A DNA stretch of 47,401 nucleotides from Thermosipho sp. (in: thermotogales) (GCA_030153605.1 JASKLO010000010.1:1-47401); one strand, 5' to 3'; counted from the first letter of the stretch, positions 27,561 through 37,050 are shown. Program-made: numbers and translations. Notes: generated by a model not told the origin, from the sequence alone.

Positions 27561-28574
27561 ATGAGGGATCTTTCAGATAGGCAAGAAAAGATCCTATATT
27601 GTGTTGTAAGAGAGTATGTAAAAACAGGTGTCCCGGTAAGCTCAAAAAAAGTACTAGAATCAACAAATTTAGAATGGAGTGGAGCTACAGTAAGAAATGA
27701 CTTAAGAAAATTAGATTACTTGGGATATATATTTCAACCACATACATCTGCTGGAAGAATTCCAACAGATAAAGGTCTTAGATTTTATGTTAATGAAATA
27801 CTTAAAATAAGAAATGAAACAAAAAAGAAGAGTTCAACTATTGATACTACTATAAATTTTCCAATAGGTGATCTTGATAAAGTTATTCAAGGGGCCGCTA
27901 AATTGCTCGCAACAACTGTTAAGGGATTTGTAATTATTGAAAAGCCAAGTCCAATGAATCTTAGAATTAAAAGAATAGTTTTAACCCCTGTTACAAATAA
28001 CTTTTCTATTGTGAATATTATAACTGAATTAGGATTAACAACTGTGTTACCTATCCAACATTCCGAAATATTTAATATCGAAGAAATTGAACATTTTATG
28101 AATAAAAGTCTTCAATCGGCTTTTTTGAGTGACTTTAAACTTAAATTGAGAGAAATAGCTGATAGATTTGCATGGGCTGGAGGGAGTTTAAAAGAATTTA
28201 TTGAACTATCAGAAAGAATAGCATCAGAAAAATACGAAGATTATATAACCGATGGTATTTTCAACCTTATTAATGCTAAGAGATTTGATGAAAATAAGTT
28301 AAAGGAAATTATTAGGCTATCTACTTCTTCAGATTTTTATTCTCAAGTTTTTAACCTTGGAGAAGGAATATTTATTGGAAAAGAACATAACTTTAGGAAC
28401 TTTGAACAATATACAATTGTAATTGTACCTTACTTTGTTGGTTCAAGAGAAGTTGGAAAAATAGCAGTTATATTTGATAAATTTAGTGATTATGATAAAG
28501 TGTTTGAAAGTATTGAATATGTAGTAAATAGATTAACTGAATACTTTACTGTTGTAGCTAGAAATATACAATAA
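27561..28574 (+). CDS. hrcA: Heat-inducible transcription repressor HrcA
   Basis: 337-residue repressor. The N-terminal winged helix reads LSDRQEKILYCVVREYVKTG through SGATVRNDLRKLDYLGYI and the family-specific QPHTSAGRIPTDKGLRFYV. A GAF-like and inserted dimerisation region follows, ending in PYFVGSREVGKIAVI. HrcA represses chaperone genes at CIRCE and depends on GroE chaperonin for activity. GAGGTG precedes the ATG. It is first in an operon with grpE and dnaJ. Confidence 0.95.
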   Translation: MRDLSDRQEKILYCVVREYVKTGVPVSSKKVLESTNLEWSGATVRNDLRKLDYLGYIFQPHTSAGRIPTDKGLRFYVNEILKIRNETKKKSSTIDTTINFPIGDLDKVIQGAAKLLATTVKGFVIIEKPSPMNLRIKRIVLTPVTNNFSIVNIITELGLTTVLPIQHSEIFNIEEIEHFMNKSLQSAFLSDFKLKLREIADRFAWAGGSLKEFIELSERIASEKYEDYITDGIFNLINAKRFDENKLKEIIRLSTSSDFYSQVFNLGEGIFIGKEHNFRNFEQYTIVIVPYFVGSREVGKIAVIFDKFSDYDKVFESIEYVVNRLTEYFTVVARNIQ

Positions 28575-28587
28575 TGGAGGTGAAATA

Positions 28588-29166
28588 ATGGAAAAAAGAA
28601 AAAATGACCTGAAGGAAAAAGTAAACAACCAAGAAATTAACAAAAAAGAAAAAGAGCGCAAAAATGAAAACAAAGATGAAATATATGAACAAGAACTTGC
28701 GGAATTAAATGAAAAGATTAAGGAGCTTGAAGCACAGTTAAAAGATTTCGAAAATTATGCAAGAATCTTAAAAGCTCAATTTGAAAATTATAAAAAAGAC
28801 GTTGTCAAAGAAAAAGAACAATTAGTGGTAACTACAACAGGTAGAATTGTTGAAAAATTTATTCCTATAATTGATGATTTTAAAAGAGCTTTTTCTAACG
28901 CTGAAGAAGAAATTAAAAATACCAAATTTTATAGTGGAATTGAATTAATTTATAAAAACTTAAAAAAGACTCTTGAAAATTTGGGATTGAGTGAATTGAA
29001 AGTGGGAGAAAAATTTGATCCATTTGAACAAGAGGCTGTTGAGAGGATTGAAGATGAACAAAAAGAAGAGTACAGCATTGTCGAGGTTGTTGAAGATGGA
29101 TATAAATTTAAAGATAGAGTAATAAAGCCAGCAAAAGTTAAAGTAACAGTCAAACCCAGGAGGTGA
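28588..29166 (+). CDS. grpE: Nucleotide exchange factor GrpE
   Basis: 192 residues. The first ~35 are extremely charged (lysine, glutamate and asparagine), followed by a long coiled coil (ELAELNEKIKELEAQLKDFE) that forms the paired helix of the dimer. The compact C-terminal beta domain contains FDPFEQEAVERIEDE and KFKDRVIKPAKVKV. It exchanges ADP from DnaK and can act as a thermosensor. Its final codons and stop (AGGAGGTGA) also serve as the dnaJ Shine-Dalgarno. No dnaK is present in the window. Confidence 0.94.
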   Translation: MEKRKNDLKEKVNNQEINKKEKERKNENKDEIYEQELAELNEKIKELEAQLKDFENYARILKAQFENYKKDVVKEKEQLVVTTTGRIVEKFIPIIDDFKRAFSNAEEEIKNTKFYSGIELIYKNLKKTLENLGLSELKVGEKFDPFEQEAVERIEDEQKEEYSIVEVVEDGYKFKDRVIKPAKVKVTVKPRR

Positions 29167-29171
29167 AGAAA

Positions 29172-30287
29172 ATGGCAAAAAAAGACTATTATGAAATTTT
29201 AGGGGTTTCTAGAAATGCTACTGAAGAAGAAATTAGAAAAGCATATAAACAATTGATAAAAAAGTGGCATCCTGATAGACATCATGAGAATAAAAAAGAA
29301 GCAGAACAAAGGTTTAAAGAAATTCAAGAAGCATACGAAGTTTTATCAGATCCTGAAAAACGTGCAATGTATGATAGATATGGTTATGTAGGTGATGTTC
29401 CACCAAATGCAGAAGGATTTGGTGGATTTGGTGGTTTTGGAGGATTTGAAGATATTTTTAAAGATTTTGGAGATTTTATTAATAACGATATTTTTAACAT
29501 TTTCTTCGGTGATCAAAGAACTTCTTCAAGAAGAAGGCAAAGAACCTCAAGAAGAGGCGAAGATATTAATATAACTGTTGATGTGTCTTTTGAAGAATTA
29601 TTTAAGGGTGTAACTATTCCTTTAGAATATGAAAGGTATGAAATATGTTATCATTGTAAAGGAGAGGGAGTTGAACCCGGAAGTGGTTGGGTAACTTGTC
29701 CGAAATGTCACGGAACAGGGACAGTAAGAGAAGAAAGAAGAACTTTTTTAGGTGTCATAGTTAACCAGTATACCTGTAATCAATGTGGAGGTACGGGAAA
29801 GATTCCTGGTGAGCCCTGTCATGTTTGTGGTGGTACTGGGAGAGTAAAAAGTAGACACAAAGTAGAAATTAAAATACCTGCTGGAGTTGAAGATGGTACA
29901 GTTTTAAGGGTAGCAAAAGCCGGGAATGCTGGTTACAACGGTGGCGAGTATGGAGATCTATATGTTCATGTTAGAGTTGTAGGAACAAGTAACTTTATAA
30001 GACAAGGAAATAATTTAATTAAGGATATTACAATAGATTATATAGATGCGATTTTAGGAACTCAAATCAATCTAAAAATGCCTGATGGTACTGAAAAAAA
30101 TATAAAGATACCTTCTGGTGTTCAAAATGGTGAAGAAATATATGTATATGGAGAAGGTTTGCCAGATATGAGAACGGGTAAAAGAGGGGATTTAATCTTG
30201 AGAATTAAAGTGGAAATTCCAAAAAGAGTTTCAAAAGAAGAGAAAAGATTGCTTGAAGAAATCGCAAAAATTAGAGGGAAAAAATGA
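29172..30287 (+). CDS. dnaJ: Chaperone protein DnaJ
   Basis: 371-residue full-length type I J-protein. The J domain has HPD at residues 33-35, followed by a Gly/Phe region (GFGGFGGFGGF). Four zinc-binding repeats follow: CYHCKGEG, CPKCHGTG, CNQCGGTG and CHVCGGTG; then the substrate-binding and dimerisation C-terminus. ATG at 29172 is six bases after the grpE stop; an earlier in-frame ATG at 29163 is inside the Shine-Dalgarno region. It stimulates DnaK ATPase. The next gene, nadE, overlaps by four bases (ATGA). Confidence 0.95.
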   Translation: MAKKDYYEILGVSRNATEEEIRKAYKQLIKKWHPDRHHENKKEAEQRFKEIQEAYEVLSDPEKRAMYDRYGYVGDVPPNAEGFGGFGGFGGFEDIFKDFGDFINNDIFNIFFGDQRTSSRRRQRTSRRGEDINITVDVSFEELFKGVTIPLEYERYEICYHCKGEGVEPGSGWVTCPKCHGTGTVREERRTFLGVIVNQYTCNQCGGTGKIPGEPCHVCGGTGRVKSRHKVEIKIPAGVEDGTVLRVAKAGNAGYNGGEYGDLYVHVRVVGTSNFIRQGNNLIKDITIDYIDAILGTQINLKMPDGTEKNIKIPSGVQNGEEIYVYGEGLPDMRTGKRGDLILRIKVEIPKRVSKEEKRLLEEIAKIRGKK

Positions 30288-31156
30288 ATAAGATTGAGAA
30301 AATTGTTGAATTTCTGAGAGAAAAGATTAAAGAAAACAATTTTTCTGGAGCAGTGTTAGGAGTTAGTGGGGGGATTGATTCTGCAGTTGTTCTTGGATTA
30401 CTTGTTAAAGCAATAGGAAAAGATAAAATAATGTGTTTCATTCTTCCAGAAAGAGATAGCCCCCCTGATAGTGTAAAGGATGCAAAATTAGTTTGTGAAC
30501 ATTACAATGTAAATTATAGAATAAAAGACATTTCTAAAATTTTGAAAAATTTAGGAATATATTCTTACTTTCCTCCAGCATCTTTTATTCCATGGAAAAT
30601 AAAGGAAAAATACGCAAAAGAAAAATGGCTAAAATTTGGTAAGAAAAATTTAAGTCCATATGAAATGGATGTATTAGGAACTAATGATTCAGAATTTCTT
30701 AAAGGAATTTCATATTATCGAGCAAAACATCGAATCAGGATGGTATATCTCTACAAAGAAGCTGAGCTGAGAAATTTTGCAGTAATTGGAACTACTAATA
30801 GGACTGAGTTTTTAACAGGTTTGTATGTAAAATGGGGTGATGATTCAGCTGATATTGAGCCAATTTTACATCTTTTTAAGACAGAAGTTTTTGAAATTGC
30901 TAAAGAATTGGGTGTTCCAGAAAGAATAATAAGTAAACCTGCTTCACCTGATTTAATTCCTGGGCTAACTGATGAAGAGGCTTTAGGGTTAAGTTATAGT
31001 GAAATTGATAGAATTCTTAAAAAAATTATTAATGGAAGTAATTTAGATGATGAAGAACCACAAAAGGTAAAAATAGTAAAAAAGTTATACGAATTGGGTA
31101 GAAAGAGAAATAGCGTTAGAAATTTGAATTTATTAGATGATAAAGAGGTGAAATAA
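30284..31156 (+). CDS. nadE: Ammonia-dependent NAD+ synthetase
   Basis: 290-residue N-type ATP pyrophosphatase with the PP-loop SGGIDS at residues 28-33. Later blocks are AKHRIRMVYLYKEAE, VIGTTNRTEFLTGLYVKWGDDSADIEP, LFKTEVFEIAKELGVP and KPASPDLIPGLTDEEALG. It amidates deamido-NAD in the last step of NAD synthesis. No glutaminase (nitrilase) domain is fused, so ammonia is the donor. Overlap with dnaJ puts it in the heat-shock operon, which is unusual company, and a second Shine-Dalgarno (AGAGGG) supports efficient initiation. Confidence 0.92.
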   Translation: MNKIEKIVEFLREKIKENNFSGAVLGVSGGIDSAVVLGLLVKAIGKDKIMCFILPERDSPPDSVKDAKLVCEHYNVNYRIKDISKILKNLGIYSYFPPASFIPWKIKEKYAKEKWLKFGKKNLSPYEMDVLGTNDSEFLKGISYYRAKHRIRMVYLYKEAELRNFAVIGTTNRTEFLTGLYVKWGDDSADIEPILHLFKTEVFEIAKELGVPERIISKPASPDLIPGLTDEEALGLSYSEIDRILKKIINGSNLDDEEPQKVKIVKKLYELGRKRNSVRNLNLLDDKEVK

Positions 31157-32392
31157 ATGGATTTAAAGAAGATAGCTAGATTAATTATTGACAAAACTAT
31201 CCAAGATATTTTGCCTGAAAATTTAGTAAAAAACAAATTAAAAGAATTAAAAATAAATCAGGAAGTCTATGTTCTTTCAATTGGAAAAGCAGCTTGGAGA
31301 ATGGCAAAAGCTGCTTCTGAAGTGTTAAAAGTTAAAAAAGGCATTGTGATTACAAAGTATGGACATTCAATGGGAAATATTGATAATTTTGAAATTTTTG
31401 AAGCAGGACATCCGATTCCAGATGAAAATTCTTTAAAAGCTACAAAACATGTTATTGAAAATTTTGGAAATTTAAATAAAGATGATCATTTGATCTTTCT
31501 TGTTTCTGGAGGAGGTTCGGCTCTTTTTGAACTTCCAGAAGAAGGTATTACTCTCGAAGAAATTCAAGACATAACATCACAACTTTTAAAGTCGGGAGCA
31601 GATATAGTTGAGATAAATACTATTAGAAAAAGATTATCAATGGTTAAGGGTGGAAAATTTGCAAATATTGTTTATCCAGCTAAAATTACTGCGTTAGTTT
31701 TGTCTGATGTCTTAGGAGATAGACTTGAATCAATTGCATCAGGTCCAGCATATCCAGATATTACTACTAATGATGAAGCATTAAAGATAGTAGAAAAATA
31801 TAATCTAAAAGTTTCTGAAAAAATATTGAATGCATTGAAAAAAGAAACTCCAAAAGAAATAAATAACGCAGTTCATTATGTAATTGGAAGTGTTGAAAAT
31901 GCATGTAAAACTTTAGAAAAATATGCTAAAAATGAAGGTTTTAATACATATATTCTTACGACCCAACTTAATTGTGAAGCAAAAGAAGCGGGAAGATTTA
32001 TAGCAAGTATAGCCAAAAGCATTAATCAAACAACATTCGAAGTACCAGCATGCATAATTTTTGGTGGTGAAACAGTAGTTAAAGTGATTGGTCAAGGTAA
32101 GGGAGGAAGAAATCAAGAACTTGCATTTTCAGCTGCTTTAGAAATAGAGGGGATGAAAAATGTTGTGATTGCTTCTGTTGGAAGTGATGGAACAGATGGG
32201 CCAACAGATGCAGCTGGCGGAATTGTTGATGGTGAAACAACTTTTAAAATAAAAAATCTTGGGAAAAATCCACATGAATTTTTAAAGAATAATGATACTT
32301 ACAACGGTTTATTATTAGCAGGTGATTTGTTAAAAACAGGCCCTACTGGTACTAATGTTAACGATTTTGGTTTTTTGCTTATTGGGGGGTAA
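31157..32392 (+). CDS. gck: Glycerate 2-kinase (MOFRL/GckA family)
   Basis: 411-residue type II glycerate kinase. Characteristic parts are VLSIGKAAWRMAKAA, GHPIPDENSLKAT, the phosphate loop LVSGGGSALFELPEEG, the INTIRKRLSMVKGGKFA block, LSDVLGDRLESIASGP, and the C-terminal MOFRL domain with GGRNQELAFSAAL and SDGTDGPTDAAGG. The Thermotoga maritima homologue makes 2-phosphoglycerate and completes serine degradation. In this genome the serA/aminotransferase pair at 1609-3665 could supply its substrate. It is joined at its 3' end to a 2-hydroxyacid dehydrogenase gene five bases away. Confidence 0.92.
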   Translation: MDLKKIARLIIDKTIQDILPENLVKNKLKELKINQEVYVLSIGKAAWRMAKAASEVLKVKKGIVITKYGHSMGNIDNFEIFEAGHPIPDENSLKATKHVIENFGNLNKDDHLIFLVSGGGSALFELPEEGITLEEIQDITSQLLKSGADIVEINTIRKRLSMVKGGKFANIVYPAKITALVLSDVLGDRLESIASGPAYPDITTNDEALKIVEKYNLKVSEKILNALKKETPKEINNAVHYVIGSVENACKTLEKYAKNEGFNTYILTTQLNCEAKEAGRFIASIAKSINQTTFEVPACIIFGGETVVKVIGQGKGGRNQELAFSAALEIEGMKNVVIASVGSDGTDGPTDAAGGIVDGETTFKIKNLGKNPHEFLKNNDTYNGLLLAGDLLKTGPTGTNVNDFGFLLIGG

Positions 32393-32396
32393 ATAA

Positions 32397-33365
32397 ATGA
32401 AAATATTAGTCTTAACAAAAATAACTGAGTATTTTGAAGAAATGATAAAAAAATTTTCTAAAAAATATGATTTACAATGGTATACAAGCAAAGATGTTGA
32501 AAAAGTATTGCATGAAGTTGATGCAGTAATTGGAGCATCTCTATCAAGTGAACAGATAGAAAAAGCTAGTAATCTAAAAATAATTTTTATACCTTGGACT
32601 GGTGCTGATAAACTTCCATGGGATGTAATAAAACGAAAAAATATTATAGTGTCTAATTCCCATGGAAATGGGAAAATTGTTGCGGAGAGAGCTTTGAGTT
32701 TGGCATTAGCTTTACTTGGAAGAGTAGTAGAGTATCATAAAGATCTTGAAAGAGGCATTTGGCATGGTTTTGTGAAAGGTTTTAAAAATGAAGATTTATG
32801 GTATTCTTTGCAAAAAAAATCTGTAGTTATTTTGGGAACAGGTGTTATAGGAAAACATTTAGCTAAGTTATTAAAAGGTTTTGATTGTAAAATAATAGGT
32901 TTTAAAAAGCATGTTGAAAAAATAGAGGGTTTTGATATGGTAACAGATTCAATATCTGTTGCAGTAAAAAATGCAGATGTAATTTTTTTAACTCTTCCTC
33001 TTACAAATGAAACTTATCATATAATAAATGCAGAAATTTTAGATTTGATGCAAGGTAAGTTTTTAATAAATGTAGGGCGTGGTGAATTAATTGAAGAGAA
33101 ATCTTTGTATGAAGCTTTGTTAAAAGGAAAACTAGCGGGCTTTGCAAGTGATGTTTGGTATGAATATCCTGATAACAATAGAGAAGTAGTCTTACCTTTT
33201 CATTATCCTTTCCATAAATTAAAAAATGTTGTTTTATCCCCTCACGTTGGTGGATTTACAATTGAAGGTCAAAATGGAAGAATTGATGAACTTTTTGAAA
33301 ACATTGAAAAATATTTAAATACAGGAAAGCCAAAAAATATTGTAGATCCAGAAAAAATGTATTAA
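32397..33365 (+). CDS. D-isomer-specific 2-hydroxyacid dehydrogenase
   Basis: 322-residue NAD(P)-dependent dehydrogenase. The Rossmann glycines are in VVILGTGVIGKHLAK near residue 143, and the catalytic residues are Arg in NVGRGELIEE, Glu in WYEYPDN and His in LSPHVGGFT. The N-terminal domain departs from typical SerA and resembles glyoxylate/hydroxypyruvate or phosphonate-type dehydrogenases. Standing between glycerate kinase and an opine-type dehydrogenase, it may reduce hydroxypyruvate or another 2-oxoacid; the substrate cannot be fixed from sequence. Confidence 0.87.
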   Translation: MKILVLTKITEYFEEMIKKFSKKYDLQWYTSKDVEKVLHEVDAVIGASLSSEQIEKASNLKIIFIPWTGADKLPWDVIKRKNIIVSNSHGNGKIVAERALSLALALLGRVVEYHKDLERGIWHGFVKGFKNEDLWYSLQKKSVVILGTGVIGKHLAKLLKGFDCKIIGFKKHVEKIEGFDMVTDSISVAVKNADVIFLTLPLTNETYHIINAEILDLMQGKFLINVGRGELIEEKSLYEALLKGKLAGFASDVWYEYPDNNREVVLPFHYPFHKLKNVVLSPHVGGFTIEGQNGRIDELFENIEKYLNTGKPKNIVDPEKMY

Positions 33366-33389
33366 AGCTTCAAGTAAAGGAGTGAAAAT

Positions 33390-34469
33390 ATGAACATAAC
33401 AGTAATTGGTGCTGGAAATGGCGGGCTTGCACTTGCTGGATTTTTGGGAATGAGAGGATTTAAGGTAACTTTGTATAACAGGTCATTGAAGAGAATTTCA
33501 GCCTTTATGAAGTCTAAAACTATTAAACTTGAGGGAGAAGTCAATGGAATAGTTACTATTGAAAATATTACTACAGATATAGAAGAAGCTTTGAAAAATG
33601 CTAATCTTGTAATGGTTGTTGTTCCAGCTTTTGCACATGCTGACATAGCAAAAAGGGTTGCAAATTATGTAAAAGATGGACAAGTTTTCGTTTTAAATCC
33701 TGGAAGGACTTTTGGTGCTCTAGAATTTTGGAATGTATTAAAAAGGCTTGGTGTAAAAAAAGATATAATTGTTGCTGAAGCTCAAACTTTTCTTTTTGCA
33801 TCTAGAACATCAAATCCTGGAGTTTCACACATTTTTAGAATTAAAAATGCTGTTCCAGTTTCTGCATTGCCTTCAAAAAGAAATAAGCTGTTAAGTGAAA
33901 TTTTAGAAGAGGTATTACCAGAATTCCAAGTAGTTGATTCAACTTTATATACAAGTTTTAACAATATAGGAGCAGTATTTCATCCTGCTACTTTAATTCT
34001 GAATTCTGGTCGCGTAGAAAGCACCTATGGTAAATTTGAGTTTTATCTTGAAGGGATAACTCCATCAGTTGCAAAAGTTCTTGAAAAAATAGATCAAGAA
34101 AGGTGTCAAGTAGCTCAAACAATGGGTATTGAACCAATGTCTGCTGTTGAATGGCTAAATTATGCATACGATGTTCAAGGTACTAACTTGTTTGAAGCAA
34201 TTCATAACAACAGTGGTTATCAAGGGATAGTGGCACCACCCAGTCTTCAAAATAGGTATATTTTTGAGGATGTTCCAATGAGTTTAGTTCCAATTTCTTC
34301 TATGGCCAAAAAATTAGGTATTAATACGCCAGCAATTGATTCAATAATTTATCTTGCATCAATAATGATGAACAGAGATTTTTATAGAGAAGGTAGAACT
34401 TTAGAGAGGTTAGGAATTCAAGATATGAGTATAGAAGAAATTAAAAAATTACTTTCTGAGGGGGTGTAA
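33390..34469 (+). CDS. Opine (octopine/nopaline-type) dehydrogenase family protein
   Basis: 359 residues. NAD-binding IGAGNGGLALAGFLG is at the N-terminus, followed by the middle VVVPAFAHADIAKRV and NPGRTFGALEF. The C-terminal octopine/nopaline dehydrogenase domain includes NIGAVFHPATLILNSGRVES and ERCQVAQTMG with a conserved His/Asp/Arg pattern. Characterised members reductively condense an amino acid with a 2-oxoacid, or run the reverse. A plain oxidoreductase acting on another amino-acid derivative is equally possible. AAGGAG precedes the ATG, and the next gene starts two bases after its stop. Confidence 0.85.
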   Translation: MNITVIGAGNGGLALAGFLGMRGFKVTLYNRSLKRISAFMKSKTIKLEGEVNGIVTIENITTDIEEALKNANLVMVVVPAFAHADIAKRVANYVKDGQVFVLNPGRTFGALEFWNVLKRLGVKKDIIVAEAQTFLFASRTSNPGVSHIFRIKNAVPVSALPSKRNKLLSEILEEVLPEFQVVDSTLYTSFNNIGAVFHPATLILNSGRVESTYGKFEFYLEGITPSVAKVLEKIDQERCQVAQTMGIEPMSAVEWLNYAYDVQGTNLFEAIHNNSGYQGIVAPPSLQNRYIFEDVPMSLVPISSMAKKLGINTPAIDSIIYLASIMMNRDFYREGRTLERLGIQDMSIEEIKKLLSEGV

Positions 34470-34471
34470 AT

Positions 34472-36109
34472 TTGAAGAAAATTTTAGGAGCTGCAATAGG
34501 AAGTTGTGTTCATGTAGCAGGACTTCTTAATTTTTTAAAGTTAGCCGAAAATGAGGGGTATAAAACTATTTATCTAGGTGGAGCAGTTGATTTAGATAAA
34601 TTAGTTGGTGCAATAATTGAATCTGATCCGGATATAATAGCTATCAGTTATAGATTAGACCCAAAAGCGTTAGAAAAATTGTTGGAGGAACTTGAAAAAA
34701 AATTAAAAAATAATAATCTTTTAAATAAAATCTTTGTATTTGGTGGAACTGTAGAAACTGGTTCTGTGGCAAGGAAGTTCAATTTTATTACTAAAGTTTT
34801 TGATGGGACCCAGGAAATTGAAGAAGTAGTTTTGTGGTTAAGGAATGCTGAAGTAAAAAAGGAAAATTTTGAAATACCACCACAAACACTCCCAGAAAGA
34901 ATCAAATACAAAAGTCCATTTCCGTTAATAAGACATCATATTGGACTTCCAACGCTTGAAGAAACCGAGAAAAATATTGAAATTTTATCAGATTCTGGTT
35001 TGCTTGATATTATTTCACTAGCGCCAGATCAAAATTGTCAACAATATTTTTTTGAACCTGAAAAAATGGATAAAAAACAAGATGGAGCAGGTGGCGCGCC
35101 TATAAGAACAATTGAAGATTTTAAGAGATTATACAATGCTTCTCGAAGAGGTAATTATCCTTTGATGAGAAGTTATTCTGGCACTAGAAACTTGGTGAAA
35201 TTTTCAAAGATATTAAAGGAAACAATCAATAATGCTTGGGCTGCAATTCCTTTAACTTGGTATTCTGATCTGGATAGAAGGTCTGATAGAGATCTTTTAA
35301 ATGCTATAAAAGAAAATCAAGAGGCTATTAAATGGAATGCGATGAACAATGTGCCTGTTGAAATAAACGAAGCACATCAATGGTCTCTTAGATATGCCCA
35401 TGATGCAATGGAAGTTGCTACATTTTACTTAGCAGCGTATAACGCAAAAAAACTTGGTGTAAAACATTACGTTGCGCAATATATGTTAACAACCCCTCCT
35501 GGTTTATCCCCAAAATTTGATTTAGCAAAGCAACTTGCAAAAAAAGAATTAATTGAAACTCTTCATGATGATAACTTTATTTCATATACAATGATTAGAA
35601 CAGGTCTTCTTTCATTCCCAGCTGATGAATATTCTGCTATGGGGCAATTGGTAAGTACCATGTTCTATGGCATGTATTTAAGACCAGATATATTGCATGT
35701 TGTTTCATATTCAGAAGCTATTCGACGTGCAACAAGTAAAGAAATCATTGAAAGCGTTAAGATGGTTAAACAAGCAATGAGAAACGCTATGACAGGTCTG
35801 CCAGACTTTTTAAGCGATAAAGAAATTAGAAATAGAATTGAAAAATTAAAAAATGAAGCAATGATAATTATCGAAGCTATTAAAGAACTAGGTAGAGATT
35901 TTGAAGATCCTCTCGTTGAGCCAGAAGTAATTTATAATGCAGTTAAATTTGGAATTTTGGATGCACCTGGACTTAAAGGTATGTCTGTAGCAAGAGCGAG
36001 ATTTGATACTAGAATTATAAATGGTGCATGCTATGCTGTAGACGAAGAAGGAAAGATTTTGAGCGAAGAAAAAAGAATAGAAATAATTAGAAAGGAGGCT
36101 GGGATATGA
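34472..36109 (+). CDS. Fused B12-binding domain and glutamate-mutase-like barrel protein
   Basis: 545 residues, function unknown. Residues ~1-126 look like the small B12-binding subunit of glutamate mutase (GlmS): LGAAIGSCVHVAGLLNFL, LGGAVDLDKLVGAIIESDPD and the late FVFGGTVETGS. The His of the DxHxxG motif is kept (H14), but the Asp is Cys12. Residues ~145-530 resemble the large subunit GlmE by eye: PLIRHHIGLPTLEETEKNIE, YPLMRSYSGTRNL, AAIPLTWYSDLDRRSDRDLL, INEAHQWSLRYAHDAM and QYMLTTPPGLSP, suggesting a TIM barrel. It starts with TTG 34472 after GAGGGGGTG. Coupled genes encode opine-type dehydrogenase and an ATP-grasp ligase, so a carbon-skeleton or aminomutase step on an amino-acid derivative is my inference. 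A non-B12 role is possible given the missing Asp. Confidence 0.7.
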   Translation: MKKILGAAIGSCVHVAGLLNFLKLAENEGYKTIYLGGAVDLDKLVGAIIESDPDIIAISYRLDPKALEKLLEELEKKLKNNNLLNKIFVFGGTVETGSVARKFNFITKVFDGTQEIEEVVLWLRNAEVKKENFEIPPQTLPERIKYKSPFPLIRHHIGLPTLEETEKNIEILSDSGLLDIISLAPDQNCQQYFFEPEKMDKKQDGAGGAPIRTIEDFKRLYNASRRGNYPLMRSYSGTRNLVKFSKILKETINNAWAAIPLTWYSDLDRRSDRDLLNAIKENQEAIKWNAMNNVPVEINEAHQWSLRYAHDAMEVATFYLAAYNAKKLGVKHYVAQYMLTTPPGLSPKFDLAKQLAKKELIETLHDDNFISYTMIRTGLLSFPADEYSAMGQLVSTMFYGMYLRPDILHVVSYSEAIRRATSKEIIESVKMVKQAMRNAMTGLPDFLSDKEIRNRIEKLKNEAMIIIEAIKELGRDFEDPLVEPEVIYNAVKFGILDAPGLKGMSVARARFDTRIINGACYAVDEEGKILSEEKRIEIIRKEAGI

Positions 36110-37050
36110 AAATAGCAATAGTTCATGATTTAGAATTAAACGATGAAGAATTTAAAATGGTTGAAAGTGTTAAAAATGCTATTTCAAAAAAATTTAAATG
36201 TGAGCTAGTTCCTTTTGATGAGAAATTTATAAATAATGTTAAAAATTTTGATTTTGTTTTTAATCTTTCAAATAAAGGCGGAAAAGAGACAAAGCAATTG
36301 CATGTACCATCGATTTTAGATAAACTAGGTATTCCTTATACTGCTTCAAATGCTTATTCACATGCTTTATGCTTAGATAAAATTACAACCAAAATTATTA
36401 TGAATTTTCATAATATCCCAACTCCTTTGTTCATGTATTTTGATATAGGAGAAGTTCCAGAAGTTATGGATGAAGGTAAAGTGTATATTGTTAAACCGCC
36501 GCGTGAAGGTAGTGCTAGAGGAATAACAAGAGAATCTGTTGTTGATAATTTAGAGGCAATGAGAAAACAAGTCAAAAAAATACATGAAGAGTTTAAGCAA
36601 CCAGCTCTTGTAGAAGAATTTATAGATGGAATGGAAGTTAGCGTGGGGCTATTAGGCAATGGAGAAGATTTAGAAGTTTTACCAATTTTGGAAATAGATT
36701 TTTCTAAACTTCCTGAAGGCCTTGAAAGGTTTTACTCATATGAAGTAAAACATAATTATGGTGAACAAACCAATTATGTATGTCCTGCTAGAATTTCCAA
36801 TGAAGTAAAACAAAAATTAGAATTTTATGCCAAGAAATTATTTAAAGTCCTTTCACTTAAAGATTATGCAAGAATGGATGTTAGAATTCGAGGAAATGAA
36901 GTATATTTTATTGAGGTTAATTCACTTCCACAACTGGTTCCAGTATATTCTGATATTACTAAAATGGCTAAAGCAGCAGGATATGAATATGATGATTTGA
37001 TTTTAAAAATCCTAGAACATGCTATTAAAAGATACGAGGGGGGCAAATAA
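36106..37050 (+). CDS. Divergent ATP-grasp ligase related to D-Ala-D-Ala ligase
   Basis: 314 residues with the Ddl domain order. ATP-grasp core parts are [38 protein letters not shown], and the Mg-binding end [20 protein letters not shown]. Ddl signatures for D-alanine are altered: the substrate loop is [20 protein letters not shown], and the ending [13 protein letters not shown] differs from the usual NTxPGxT. It likely couples a carboxylate to an amine using ATP, but not necessarily D-alanine. The ATG overlaps the mutase stop (ATGA) and the next gene overlaps its own stop, so it belongs to the cluster rather than to peptidoglycan synthesis. Confidence 0.82.
   Translation: MKIAIVHDLELNDEEFKMVESVKNAISKKFKCELVPFDEKFINNVKNFDFVFNLSNKGGKETKQLHVPSILDKLGIPYTASNAYSHALCLDKITTKIIMNFHNIPTPLFMYFDIGEVPEVMDEGKVYIVKPPREGSARGITRESVVDNLEAMRKQVKKIHEEFKQPALVEEFIDGMEVSVGLLGNGEDLEVLPILEIDFSKLPEGLERFYSYEVKHNYGEQTNYVCPARISNEVKQKLEFYAKKLFKVLSLKDYARMDVRIRGNEVYFIEVNSLPQLVPVYSDITKMAKAAGYEYDDLILKILEHAIKRYEGGK

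Noticed and set aside
36106-37050. Canonical D-alanine-D-alanine ligase (ddl)
   Set aside because: Substrate-loop and C-terminal motifs are changed and the gene is translationally coupled to catabolic-type genes.
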